From Actinobacteria bacterium UBA5176 (GTDB lineage Bacteria; Actinomycetota; UBA4738), in contig DHWS01000058.1 of NCBI GenBank assembly GCA_002413305.1, forward strand, positions 940 through 6,253: DNA of 5,314 nt. The letters are read 5' to 3'. Positions 1-5,314 of this stretch are shown piece after piece. The notes under the pieces are model-generated. The model saw only the letters and a list, made by a program, of their open reading frames with translations. It was not told the DNA's origin and ran no database searches. Position numbers and translations under genes: made by a program. Each line of letters begins with the position of its first letter. The first letter of the stretch is position 1.

Positions 1-529
1 GCTCGCCGAGCCACATGATGAAGGCCGTCCCGGCGGTCAGCGTAAACACCATGAACACCACGCGGGGGGCGGTGAAGTGGGGCACGATGTTCGGCGCCCC
101 CGCAGCATTGAACTGCGAGCTGTGGAACAAGAAGACCAGCCCGGTCGACTGCAGTACCGCCAGCGTGACCGTCATGTAGCGGGTCCATTGGGTGATCTTC
201 TTGATCCCGATCTCGCCCTGCTTCTGCCACTGCTCGAGCTTCGGGATGACCACGGTGAGCAGCTGCATGATGATCGAGCTGGTGATGTACGGCATGATGC
301 CGAGCGAGAAGACGGCGAACCGGGTCAGCGCGCCGCCCGAGAACAGGTCGATGAACTGCAGCGCGCCCTGGCTCCCCAGGTTGTTCTTGAGGTCCGACAA
401 CGCCTTGAGGTCGATGTTCGGCACGGGCACGTGGGAGCCCAGCCGGAAGACCGCGATGATCCCGATGGTGAACAGGATCTTCTTACGGAGGTCCGGGATC
501 TTGAAGGCGTTGACGAACGCTTTCAGCAT
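1..529 (-). CDS. secY: Protein translocase subunit SecY, N-terminal part (3' end outside window)
   Basis: SecY is the pore-forming subunit of the SecYEG channel in the cytoplasmic membrane; it passes unfolded proteins outward with SecA and inserts membrane proteins with the ribosome and SRP. The first 176 codons are visible. They start MLKAFVNAFKIPDLRKK, followed by a first membrane segment at about residues 18-34 and the HVPVP turn at 33-37. The plug/TM2 region lies at about 59-95 (DLFSGGALTRF, then GIMPYITSSIIMQLL). The cytoplasmic loop at 96-117 contains KKITQWTRY, a third hydrophobic stretch runs about 118-135, and a fourth begins near 157. The frame stays open to the window edge and ends at the conserved WLGE. 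The ATG at 527-529 is preceded by GGGGAG at 536-541, six bases away. It lies 45 bases after rplO, the usual spc-operon position. SecY families run about 410-450 residues, so more than half is missing only because of the window cut. Confidence 0.98.
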   Translation of the reverse strand, partial: MLKAFVNAFKIPDLRKKILFTIGIIAVFRLGSHVPVPNIDLKALSDLKNNLGSQGALQFIDLFSGGALTRFAVFSLGIMPYITSSIIMQLLTVVIPKLEQWQKQGEIGIKKITQWTRYMTVTLAVLQSTGLVFLFHSSQFNAAGAPNIVPHFTAPRVVFMVFTLTAGTAFIMWLGE

Positions 530-574
530 GCGAATCTCCCCACGCGATGGTCGAGGTCCCGGCGAGAGCCCAGT

Positions 575-1027
575 TTACAGGGTCTCGATGATCTCCACGG
601 ACCCGCCGGCCCCTTCGATCTTGGCGCGCGCGGAGCTCGACACCGCGTTTGCCCGGACCACGAGGGCGCGGTCGAGGTCGCCGCGGCCGAGGACCTTGAC
701 CGGCATCCCCTTGCGGACCAGGCCGTGATCGCGCAGCGTCTGGGGGGTGACCTCGGCGCCGGCTTCGAACACCTCGCCGAGGCGTTCCACGTTGATCACG
801 GTGTACTCGACCCGGCCGAGGTTCGTGAAGCCCTTCAGCTTGGGGACGCGGCGCATCAGCGGCATCTGGCCGCCCTCGAACCCGAGGAACGACGTGCTGG
901 TGTGACGGGCGCCGGTGCCCTTGGTGCCCCGGCCGGCCGTCTTCCCCTGCCCGGCCGCCTTGCCGCGCCCGACCCTCCGGCGGGGACGCGTCGAGCCCGG
1001 GGCGGGTCGAAGGTGATGCAGCTTCAT
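575..1027 (-). CDS. rplO: 50S ribosomal protein L15 (uL15)
   Basis: L15 is a late-assembling large-subunit protein that threads a long basic N-terminal arm into 23S rRNA. The 150-residue product matches the usual length of about 145-150. Its first 45 residues are the Gly/Arg/Lys-rich arm, with [18 protein letters not shown] at about 20-37. The family core [18 protein letters not shown] is at 50-67, and a globular C-terminal domain follows, with KVLGRGDL near 111-118 and a final strand SVEIIETL. The ATG overlaps the rpmD stop as ATGA, and GGAGGGGG at 1035-1042 lies seven bases upstream, so translation is probably coupled to rpmD. The gene ends in TAA. No residue or length anomaly was seen. Confidence 0.98.
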   Translation of the reverse strand: MKLHHLRPAPGSTRPRRRVGRGKAAGQGKTAGRGTKGTGARHTSTSFLGFEGGQMPLMRRVPKLKGFTNLGRVEYTVINVERLGEVFEAGAEVTPQTLRDHGLVRKGMPVKVLGRGDLDRALVVRANAVSSSARAKIEGAGGSVEIIETL

Positions 1028-1239
1028 CCTTGCGCCCCCTCCGGCTGCTCGGCCTGATCGAACGGTTCGACCCGGACCAGGTGCTGCACCTTGGCGATCA
1101 TGCCCCGGATCTCCGGCCGGTCCTCCTTGACCACCGAGTCGTTGATCCGGTGCAGGCCGAGGGCCCGAACCGTCCGCTTCTGGTCCTTGGGGCGATCGAT
1201 CACGCTCCGGACCTGGGTCACCCGCAGCCTAGGAGCCAT
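1024..1239 (-). CDS. rpmD: 50S ribosomal protein L30 (uL30)
   Basis: L30 is a small large-subunit protein that contacts 23S rRNA and is found in many but not all bacteria. The 71-residue product carries the bacterial L30 pattern: strand RLRVTQVRS at 4-12, then [20 protein letters not shown] at 14-33, then a second helix and the strand VQHLVRVEP at 51-59. Bacterial L30 is typically about 60 residues, so the last ten or so ([11 protein letters not shown]) form a short acidic, probably disordered tail. The ATG at 1237-1239 is chosen because GGAGG at 1246-1250 lies six bases upstream and the core begins immediately. An in-frame ATG at 1264-1266 would add nine residues unlike L30. The start overlaps the end of rpsE by 11 bases, and the stop overlaps the rplO start. 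Confidence 0.96.
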   Translation of the reverse strand: MAPRLRVTQVRSVIDRPKDQKRTVRALGLHRINDSVVKEDRPEIRGMIAKVQHLVRVEPFDQAEQPEGAQG

Positions 1240-1822
1240 CGGTGTCCTCCAGGCCGGCCTCGGCACGCTTGGCCGCCATGGCCACCTCGGCGTCGGCGAT
1301 CGCCTCGAGCATGGGCCGTGGGGCGATGTCGGCCACGTTCATGCCTCGAAGCGCGGCGATCTCCTCGGGAAGCCGGAGCGACCGGAGGCCCTTGATGACT
1401 GCGTGGACGATGTTGATGGGGTTGGAGGAGCCCAGGGACTTCGAAAGGATGTCCTTGATCCCGACGGCTTCGACCACCGCGCGAACCGGGCCGCCGGCGA
1501 TGACGCCGGTCCCGGGGGCCGCGGGCTTCAGCATGACCACGCCGGCGCCGTCCTCGCCGATGACCGCGTGGGGGATCGTGGTGCCCATGAGCGGCACGGC
1601 GAACATGCCCTTCTTTGCCTCTTCGACGCCCTTCTGGATGGCGGCGGGGACCTCCTTGGCCTTGCCGTAGCCGACCCCGACCCGGCCGGCGCCGTCGCCC
1701 ACGACCACAAGCGCGGTGAAGCTGAACCGACGGCCACCCTTGACCACCTTGGCCACACGGTTGATCGAGACCACGCGCTCCTCGTAGGGGCTCCGCTCGC
1801 CTCCCTGGTCATAGCGTCTCAA
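1229..1822 (-). CDS. rpsE: 30S ribosomal protein S5 (uS5)
   Basis: S5 sits on the solvent side of the small subunit and helps decoding accuracy and mRNA unwinding at the entry channel. The 197-residue protein has the N-terminal double-stranded-RNA-binding fold at about 14-77 ([19 protein letters not shown], then [20 protein letters not shown]). The C-terminal S5 domain at about 85-150 contains [21 protein letters not shown] and SLGSSNP (SSNP at 132-135). The loop that in E. coli carries spectinomycin-resistance changes keeps the ordinary VKGG wording. It is longer than the E. coli protein (167) mainly through an Ala/Glu-rich C-terminal tail after about 150. The start is TTG at 1820-1822, overlapping the rplR stop as TTGA and supported by GGAGGT eight bases upstream. 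No ATG or GTG gives a better N-terminus, since the [16 protein letters not shown] leader is natural for S5. Confidence 0.97.
   Translation of the reverse strand: MRRYDQGGERSPYEERVVSINRVAKVVKGGRRFSFTALVVVGDGAGRVGVGYGKAKEVPAAIQKGVEEAKKGMFAVPLMGTTIPHAVIGEDGAGVVMLKPAAPGTGVIAGGPVRAVVEAVGIKDILSKSLGSSNPINIVHAVIKGLRSLRLPEEIAALRGMNVADIAPRPMLEAIADAEVAMAAKRAEAGLEDTDGS
1246..1250 (-). promoter_or_regulatory. Shine-Dalgarno of rpmD inside rpsE
   Basis: GGAGG lies six bases before the ATG at 1237-1239, within the last codons of rpsE. It selects this ATG over the in-frame ATG nine codons upstream. Confidence 0.8.
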
Positions 1823-2166
1823 ATCGTTAGACCTCCCTCACGGGCGCCATCTGCCAGGGCCGCAACCCTGCCGTGGTACAGACGCCCACCACGGTCGAAC
1901 ACGGCGCTGTCGACGCCGAGATCCTTCGCCTTCCGGGCGATGTCCTCCCCAACCTTCTTCGCCCGGTCGGTCTTGCCGCCGCCGGCGCCGCCCGCATCGG
2001 AGGCCGCGGCGAGCGTCCGCCCACTCCGGTCGTCCACCAGCTGGGCGTAGATGAAGCGGTTCGAACGGTACACGGCCAACCGGGGCCGTTCGGCCGTCCC
2101 GGTCACCTTCCGGCGGACACGGTGATGACGACGGAGCCGCGCGGCGCGCTTCACGTCCGAACGCAT
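1819..2166 (-). CDS. rplR: 50S ribosomal protein L18 (uL18)
   Basis: L18 binds 5S rRNA and, with L5, anchors it in the central protuberance of the large subunit. The 115-residue product has the basic N-terminal arm ([15 protein letters not shown], 7-21), the family strand [20 protein letters not shown] at 27-46, and the C-terminal [24 protein letters not shown] at 90-113, all typical of bacterial L18. A Gly/Ala-rich loop (DAGGAGGGK, 57-65) occupies a variable-loop position. The ATG lies two bases after the rplF stop. The best ribosome-binding candidate is AAGGGGG inside the end of rplF, about ten bases away, so coupling to rplF is likely. The gene ends in TGA inside the rpsE start. Confidence 0.97.
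   Translation of the reverse strand: MRSDVKRAARLRRHHRVRRKVTGTAERPRLAVYRSNRFIYAQLVDDRSGRTLAAASDAGGAGGGKTDRAKKVGEDIARKAKDLGVDSAVFDRGGRLYHGRVAALADGAREGGLTI
1831..1836 (-). promoter_or_regulatory. Shine-Dalgarno of rpsE inside rplR
   Basis: A perfect GGAGGT, eight bases before the TTG at 1820-1822, falls in the final Glu-Gly-Gly-Leu codons of rplR. It is the main evidence that the uncommon TTG codon is the S5 start. Confidence 0.82.
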
Positions 2167-2168
2167 GG

Positions 2169-2714
2169 CTACGCGGCCCCCTTGGCGGCCTTGCCGGCCT
2201 TCTTGCGGACGTATTCGCCTTCGTACCGCACGCCCTTGCCCTTGTACGGCTCGGGCTTGCGCACCTTGCGGATCTCCGCGGCGATCTCGCCCACCAGCTG
2301 CTTGTCGATACCGCGAACCGTGATCCGGTTCGGGGCAGGAACCTCGAATTCGATGCCTTGAGGGGCGCGGATCGTGACCGGGTGGGAGAAGCCGAGAGCG
2401 AGCTCGAGGTCGGTGTCCCTCATGACCGCCCGATAGCCGACCCCCACGATCTCGAGTCGCTTCTCGTACCCCTTCGTCACGCCTTCGACCATGTTCGCGA
2501 TCAGCGTGCGGGTCAGGCCATGGAGGGAACGATGCATCCGCTCGTCGCTGGGTCGCTCCACGCGGAGGGTCCCGCCGTCCAGGAGGAGGCGCATGTCGGT
2601 GTGGAAGCTCTGCTGGAGGCTGCCCCTGGGCCCGGTGACGGAGACCGTGGAGCCGTCCAGCGCGACCTCGACCCCCGAAGGGATCTCGATGGGCTGCCTT
2701 CCGATCCTGGACAT
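2169..2714 (-). CDS. rplF: 50S ribosomal protein L6 (uL6)
   Basis: L6 is a large-subunit protein near the factor-binding stalk base and sarcin-ricin loop, made of two tandem copies of the same alpha/beta fold. The 181-residue product is of normal length (about 176-180). It begins [17 protein letters not shown], as expected. The first repeat spans about 1-80 and includes VTGPRGSL at 26-33 and [19 protein letters not shown] at 71-89. The second repeat starts near GVGYRA at 91-96 and ends in the family signature [14 protein letters not shown] at 154-167. A Lys/Ala-rich C-terminus follows. The ATG is preceded by AGAGGAG at 2725-2731, ten bases away, inside a 35-base gap after rpsH. Confidence 0.98.
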   Translation of the reverse strand: MSRIGRQPIEIPSGVEVALDGSTVSVTGPRGSLQQSFHTDMRLLLDGGTLRVERPSDERMHRSLHGLTRTLIANMVEGVTKGYEKRLEIVGVGYRAVMRDTDLELALGFSHPVTIRAPQGIEFEVPAPNRITVRGIDKQLVGEIAAEIRKVRKPEPYKGKGVRYEGEYVRKKAGKAAKGAA

Positions 2715-2749
2715 GCCGCGTGTGCTCCTCTAGCGCTCGCTCGGATGAT

Positions 2750-3148
2750 TCACCAGACGTAGGCGATGACTTCGCCGCCCACGCCCTGTTTCTTGGCTTG
2801 GCGGTCCGTCATCACGCCTTTCGATGTGGACAGGATAGCGATGCCCAGGCCGCCCAACACCCTCGGGATGTCGGCCTTCGCGGCGTAGACACGCCGGCCC
2901 GGGGTGGAGACGCGCTTCAGACCGGTGATGGTCGGCTCTCGCTTCGAACCGTACTTCAGCTGCAGGGTGATGGCCCGCTCCTTGCCCTCACCGCTGACGC
3001 TGGCCTCCGCGATGTAGCCCTCGTTCACCAGGATCTCTGCGATGCGCTGTTTGACGGTCGAAGCCGGGAGGATCACTTCGTCCTTGTGGGCCATCGCCGC
3101 GTTGCGGATCCGGGTGAGCATGTCCGCGATCGGGTCCGTCATCACCAT
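2750..3148 (-). CDS. rpsH: 30S ribosomal protein S8 (uS8)
   Basis: S8 is a primary 16S rRNA-binding protein of the central domain of the small subunit; in E. coli it also represses its own operon by binding spc mRNA near the rplE start. The 132-residue product matches the family length. The N-terminal [14 protein letters not shown] at 4-17 is followed by the first alpha/beta domain, and the C-terminal domain carries GRRVYA at 84-89 and the RNA-binding stretch STSKGVMTD at 107-115, ending GEVIAYVW. The ATG at 3146-3148 is preferred because GAGGGGG at 3157-3163 lies eight bases upstream. A second ATG two codons later (3140-3142) would also give a normal S8 N-terminus. The Shine-Dalgarno overlaps the rpsN stop. 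Confidence 0.98.
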   Translation of the reverse strand: MVMTDPIADMLTRIRNAAMAHKDEVILPASTVKQRIAEILVNEGYIAEASVSGEGKERAITLQLKYGSKREPTITGLKRVSTPGRRVYAAKADIPRVLGGLGIAILSTSKGVMTDRQAKKQGVGGEVIAYVW

Positions 3149-3161
3149 CTGGGCAGCCCCC

Positions 3162-3350
3162 TCACCAAGACGCCTTCGTCACGCCGGGCACTTCGCCCGC
3201 ATGCGCGAGTTCGCGGAAACAGATGCGGCACAACATGAACCTGCGGAACACGGCCCGCTGACGCCCGCATCGGGCACACCGCGAGTAGGCTCGAACCCGG
3301 AACTTCCGCCCGGCCCGCTGCTGCTTTTCGACCAGCGCCTTCTTCGCCAT
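3162..3350 (-). CDS. rpsN: 30S ribosomal protein S14, zinc-binding type (uS14 type Z)
   Basis: S14 assembles late into the head of the small subunit near the A site. At 62 residues this is the short, zinc-binding (C+) form rather than the roughly 100-residue zinc-free form. The four expected cysteines are present as CARC at 25-28 and CRIC at 41-44, consistent with one structural zinc. The N-terminus [10 protein letters not shown] and the C-terminus [13 protein letters not shown] are standard. Position 13-16 reads AGRK, so it appears one residue longer than the common 61. The ATG is preceded by an uninterrupted purine run (GAGGAGAGAGAGAAGAG) in the 22-base gap after rplE. The short Z form is the usual operon-encoded S14 in Actinomycetota, Firmicutes and several other phyla. 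In some actinobacteria a zinc-free paralogue elsewhere in the genome replaces it under zinc starvation. Confidence 0.98.
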   Translation of the reverse strand: MAKKALVEKQQRAGRKFRVRAYSRCARCGRQRAVFRRFMLCRICFRELAHAGEVPGVTKASW

Positions 3351-3372
3351 CTCTTCTCTCTCTCCTCAGTGC

Positions 3373-4020
3373 CTAGCTCGCCGCCGCCGCGCTGACCGCC
3401 GGCTGGCCCGCGAACGGGAACCCCAGAGCGCGAAGCAGCGCCCGGGCCTCGTCGTTCGTCTGCGCGGTGGTGACGATCGTGATGTCCATGCCGCGGACCT
3501 TCACGATCTTGTCGTAGTCGATCTCCGGGAAGATCAGCTGCTCGGTGATCCCGATCGAATAGTTCCCGCTGCCGTCGAACGCCGCGGGGTTCAGGCCCCG
3601 GAAGTCGCGGATGCGCGGGAGCGCCGTGGAGATCAGCCGGTCGAGGAACTCCCACATGCGGGCGCCGCGAAGGGTGACCTTGGCGCCGATCGCCATGCCG
3701 GCCCGAAGCTTGAAGGCGGCGATGGACTTGGTGGCCTTCGTCACCGCCGGCTTCTGTCCGGTGATGATCGTGAGGTCGCCGACCGCCGCGTCGAGCAGCT
3801 TCCCGTCGCGGATCGCGTCGCCCACGCCCATGTTGACCACGATCTTCTCGAGGCGGGGCACGCGCATGACGTTCTCGATGCCCAGCTCGCGCTGGAGCTT
3901 CGGAAGGATCTCCTCCCGGTAGCGCAGCTTGAGGCGAGGCGGGGGCGGCGCCGGCCGGGGCGCCTTCTTCTTCGGCGCCTTCGCCTGCTGTTCGCCCTGG
4001 GTGGTGTCTTCGTCGGCCAT
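3373..4020 (-). CDS. rplE: 50S ribosomal protein L5 (uL5) with N-terminal extension
   Basis: L5 binds 5S rRNA in the central protuberance and forms a bridge to the small-subunit head. From the ATG at 4018-4020 the product is 215 residues against a usual 178-190. The core begins near residue 29 ([14 protein letters not shown]) and carries [14 protein letters not shown] at 54-67, ITGQKP at 86-91, [22 protein letters not shown] at 122-142, and the terminal [11 protein letters not shown]. The extra 28 residues ahead of the core are acidic at first, then Lys/Pro/Ala-rich ([15 protein letters not shown]). About ten residues ([10 protein letters not shown]) extend the C-terminus. No ATG, GTG or TTG lies between this ATG and the core, so the extension is real unless a rarer start is used. 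The Shine-Dalgarno is imperfect: GAGG ends three bases away, with AAGAGGAA about 14 bases away. A TTG at 4027-4029 is a possible alternative start. The frame stays open further upstream into rplX, which I do not consider coding. Confidence 0.96.
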   Translation of the reverse strand: MADEDTTQGEQQAKAPKKKAPRPAPPPPRLKLRYREEILPKLQRELGIENVMRVPRLEKIVVNMGVGDAIRDGKLLDAAVGDLTIITGQKPAVTKATKSIAAFKLRAGMAIGAKVTLRGARMWEFLDRLISTALPRIRDFRGLNPAAFDGSGNYSIGITEQLIFPEIDYDKIVKVRGMDITIVTTAQTNDEARALLRALGFPFAGQPAVSAAAAS

Positions 4021-4039
4021 CGTCCTCAACCGTTCCTCT

Positions 4040-4357
4040 TCATGTCTCGTTCTCGCATCGGCGGCAGATCCGAACCTTGACGCCGCCTTCCTCTTCGCGG
4101 TGTCCGACCCGCGCGGGCTTCCCACAGTGCTTGCAGACCAGCATCACGTTGGAGAGATCGATGAACAGCTCCTGTTGGATGATGCCGCCCTGCGGGTTCC
4201 GCTTGCTGGGCTGGGTGTGCTTCGTCGCGCGAGCCACGCCCTCGACCATGATGCGGTTCCTCTTCAGCCGGACGTTCACCACGCGGCCGCGCCGTCCGGC
4301 GTCCTTGCCGGCGATCACCATGACCTCGTCGTTCTTCCTGATGTGCACGCCAGCCAC
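4040..4357 (-). CDS. rplX: 50S ribosomal protein L24 (uL24) with C-terminal Cys4 motif
   Basis: L24 is an assembly-initiator protein of the large subunit that binds 23S rRNA close to the exit tunnel. The 105-residue product has the N-terminal KOW RNA-binding motif at about 7-35 ([20 protein letters not shown]) and the family stretch [14 protein letters not shown] at 46-59. A C-terminal CKHC at 75-78 and CRRC at 98-101 make a zinc-ribbon-like pair, also seen in many other bacterial L24s but not in the E. coli protein. The GTG at 4355-4357 follows the rplN stop codon directly and has a perfect GGAGGT at 4365-4370, seven bases upstream, inside the last codons of rplN. A second GTG three codons later is less well placed. 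The stop lies 19 bases before rplE. Confidence 0.97.
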   Translation of the reverse strand: MAGVHIRKNDEVMVIAGKDAGRRGRVVNVRLKRNRIMVEGVARATKHTQPSKRNPQGGIIQQELFIDLSNVMLVCKHCGKPARVGHREEEGGVKVRICRRCENET

Positions 4358-4726
4358 TTACAACACCTCCGGAGCGAGCGAGATGATCTTCATGAACCGC
4401 TTCTCGCGGAGCTCACGGGCGACCGGACCGAAGATGCGGGTCCCCCGCGGGTTGCGCTGGTCGGTGATGAGCACCACCGCGTTGTCGTCGAACTTGATGT
4501 AGGAGCCATCCGGGCGCCGCTTCTCCTTCGCGGTCCGCACCACGACCGCCCTCACGACCTCGCCCTTCTTCACGCCGCCGCCGGGCAGGGCGTCCTTCAC
4601 GGAGCCGACGATGACGTCGCCGAGGCTCGCGTAGCGTCGACCCGAGCCGCCGAGCACGCGGATGCACAGGACCTCCTTGGCCCCCGTGTTGTCCGCCACG
4701 CGACAGCGCGTCTCTTGCTGGATCAC
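4358..4726 (-). CDS. rplN: 50S ribosomal protein L14 (uL14)
   Basis: L14 lies at the subunit interface of the large subunit and forms intersubunit bridges; it is also the docking site of the silencing factor RsfS. The product is 122 residues, exactly the common length. It starts [19 protein letters not shown] and carries [15 protein letters not shown] at 36-50, [18 protein letters not shown] at 70-87, and [15 protein letters not shown] at 94-108, with the usual C-terminus [12 protein letters not shown]. The start is GTG at 4724-4726. The upstream ATG overlapping the rpsQ stop is out of frame and soon terminated. TGAGGG at the rpsQ stop serves as ribosome-binding site, with a ten-base gap between the genes. 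This is one of the best-conserved proteins in the window and shows nothing odd. Confidence 0.98.
   Translation of the reverse strand: MIQQETRCRVADNTGAKEVLCIRVLGGSGRRYASLGDVIVGSVKDALPGGGVKKGEVVRAVVVRTAKEKRRPDGSYIKFDDNAVVLITDQRNPRGTRIFGPVARELREKRFMKIISLAPEVL
4365..4370 (-). promoter_or_regulatory. Shine-Dalgarno of rplX inside rplN
   Basis: A perfect GGAGGT sits seven bases before the GTG that directly follows the rplN stop codon. It favours this GTG over the in-frame GTG three codons later. Confidence 0.82.
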
Positions 4727-4736
4727 GCCCGAACCC

Positions 4737-5021
4737 TCATTTCGCCCGCTCCAGGATCTCGACCACGCGCCACCGCTTCGACTTCGAGAGCGGGCGCGTC
4801 TCCACCACGCGGACGGTATCGCCGACGTGCGCCTCGTTCGCCTCGTCGTGAGCCTTCAGCTTGGTCGAACGCCGCACGATCTTGCCGTACAGAGGGTGCC
4901 GGACCTGCGTCGCGATGCGAACGACCACGGTCTGCTCCATGGCGTCGGACACCACGAGCCCCGTCCGGACCTTGCGCCGGCCGCGCGCTTGGGAGGGCGT
5001 CCCGGTCGTCTCGTCGGTCAC
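4737..5021 (-). CDS. rpsQ: 30S ribosomal protein S17 (uS17)
   Basis: S17 is a primary 16S rRNA-binding protein of the 5' domain with an OB fold. The 94-residue product has a short polar N-terminal leader (residues 1-14) that E. coli S17 (84 residues) lacks but actinobacterial homologues often have. The core follows: [21 protein letters not shown] at 14-34, [19 protein letters not shown] at 42-60, and the family signature [20 protein letters not shown] at 67-86. The start is GTG at 5019-5021, overlapping the rpmC stop as GTGA. GAGGAGG at 5029-5035, seven bases upstream, is formed by the last Glu codons of rpmC. No in-frame ATG stands at the beginning of the core. Confidence 0.97.
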   Translation of the reverse strand: MTDETTGTPSQARGRRKVRTGLVVSDAMEQTVVVRIATQVRHPLYGKIVRRSTKLKAHDEANEAHVGDTVRVVETRPLSKSKRWRVVEILERAK

Positions 5022-5314
5022 TGCTCAGCCTCCTCGTCGGGCCCGGCTTCGGCTCCCGCCGCGGCCTCGTCTTCGATCGTCTGCTCCTCGGCCATCTCGG
5101 TGAGCGAGCGGCCCTTCAGCTCGCCGCTGGCGATGGCCTCGCGCCGCTCTTCCAGCGACTGCCGGTCGGCCGCCGCGATGGCCTGCAGCATCTCCTCTTC
5201 GGACTGCCGGCCCCGGAGCACGGTCAGGATGCGCGCGATGTCGTGCCGCACGTGCTTGATCCGCATGGGGTTGTCGAGCTGGCCCGTGGCAGCCTGGAAC
5301 CGGAGGTTGAACAG
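5018..5314 (-). CDS. rpmC: 50S ribosomal protein L29 (uL29), 5' end outside window, with long acidic C-terminal tail
   Basis: L29 is a small two-helix protein at the polypeptide exit tunnel, next to L23, where nascent-chain factors dock. The frame is open to the window edge and shows 98 residues. The first 37 are unmistakable L29: [16 protein letters not shown], then [21 protein letters not shown]. By family comparison about 20-25 N-terminal residues lie outside, so the ATG at 5264-5266 is internal and not the start. Ordinary L29 ends near LRGRQ at about 60-75 residues. Here 61 more follow: a probably helical, charged stretch ([22 protein letters not shown]) and then an acidic end with 10 Asp/Glu and no Lys/Arg in the last 25 residues. 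The base composition and third-position bias match the neighbours, and the same frame ends at the rpsQ overlap, so a frameshift artefact looks unlikely. The stop overlaps the rpsQ start. Confidence 0.95.
   Translation of the reverse strand: MFNLRFQAATGQLDNPMRIKHVRHDIARILTVLRGRQSEEEMLQAIAAADRQSLEERREAIASGELKGRSLTEMAEEQTIEDEAAAGAEAGPDEEAEQ
5029..5035 (-). promoter_or_regulatory. Shine-Dalgarno of rpsQ inside rpmC
   Basis: GAGGAGG lies seven bases before the GTG of rpsQ and falls on two consecutive Glu codons and the next base at the end of rpmC. It decides the GTG start. With the GTGA overlap it points to translational coupling of S17 to L29. Confidence 0.8.

Noticed and set aside
530..574. 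A promoter or terminator in the largest gap, between rplO and secY
   Set aside because: The 45 bases show a ribosome-binding site but no clear -35/-10 pair and no stem followed by a T run on the minus strand.
77..1057. A long open frame of about 326 codons on the plus strand, opposite rplO and rpmD
   Set aside because: It lies antisense to two secure ribosomal-protein genes. Its product is a low-complexity Arg/Asp/Leu/Ala-rich sequence with no recognisable domain, as expected for a stop-poor antisense frame in GC-rich DNA.
1091..2050. A second long plus-strand open frame of about 319 codons opposite rpmD, rpsE and rplR
   Set aside because: Same reasoning: it is the complement of well-conserved genes, has no family motif or convincing operon context, and its composition (many Asp, His, Gly, Arg) is typical of antisense GC-rich frames.
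3980..4060. An S8 autorepression site at the rplX-rplE junction, as in E. coli
   Set aside because: I could not see a convincing hairpin resembling the S8-binding helix of 16S rRNA around the rplE start. Folding this region and comparing it with relatives would decide; without that I do not claim a site.
4021..4125. An upstream extension of the L5 frame by 35 codons into rplX
   Set aside because: The extra residues resemble no L5 and lie wholly within the end of rplX and the spacer. The ATG at 4018-4020 after a 19-base gap is far more natural.
5018..5266. rpmC starting at the ATG at 5264-5266
   Set aside because: The 16 codons upstream to the window edge read [16 protein letters not shown], the conserved L29 core, so this ATG is an internal methionine and the true start is outside the window.
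1..5314. A novel system, mobile element, CRISPR array or RNA gene hidden in the window
   Set aside because: Minus-strand genes account for essentially every base, gaps are at most 45 bases, and the order is the standard spc operon. No repeats, integrase or transposase traces, or tRNA-like folds were seen.

Overview
The whole window is one stretch of the conserved bacterial spc (spectinomycin) ribosomal-protein operon, read entirely on the minus strand. In transcription order, from high to low coordinates, it carries rpmC (L29, 5' end outside the window), rpsQ (S17), rplN (L14), rplX (L24), rplE (L5), rpsN (S14, zinc-binding form), rpsH (S8), rplF (L6), rplR (L18), rpsE (S5), rpmD (L30), rplO (L15) and secY (3' end outside the window). 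This is the canonical S10-spc order with nothing inserted, lost or rearranged. Eleven genes are complete and two are cut by the window ends.

The DNA is strongly G+C rich, about two thirds by eye, with G/C-biased third codon positions. The short four-cysteine S14, the S17 core with an N-terminal leader, the L24 with a C-terminal zinc-ribbon-like motif and the L5 and SecY wording all look actinobacterial. My best guess is a high-GC, possibly deep-branching or uncultured member of the Actinomycetota. This is inference from remembered family patterns, not from a search.

The genes are packed tightly. Four junctions overlap: rpmC/rpsQ (GTGA), rplR/rpsE (TTGA), rpsE/rpmD (11 nt) and rpmD/rplO (ATGA). 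rplN and rplX abut with no spacer. The remaining gaps are 2 to 45 nt, and most starts have a good Shine-Dalgarno sequence, often inside the preceding gene. Four starts are not ATG (GTG for rpsQ, rplN and rplX; TTG for rpsE). I see no internal promoter or terminator, so one polycistronic message with translational coupling is the simplest reading. No stretch longer than 45 bases lacks a gene.

Functionally, twelve genes supply proteins of both ribosomal subunits. The last supplies the channel subunit of the Sec translocon, which docks at the tunnel exit near L29. I found no undescribed system here. The points worth a second look are lineage-type embellishments: a 61-residue acidic C-terminal tail on L29 whose last codons also form the rpsQ ribosome-binding site, a Lys/Pro/Ala-rich N-terminal extension on L5, a TTG start for S5, and two zinc-type ribosomal proteins in one operon.
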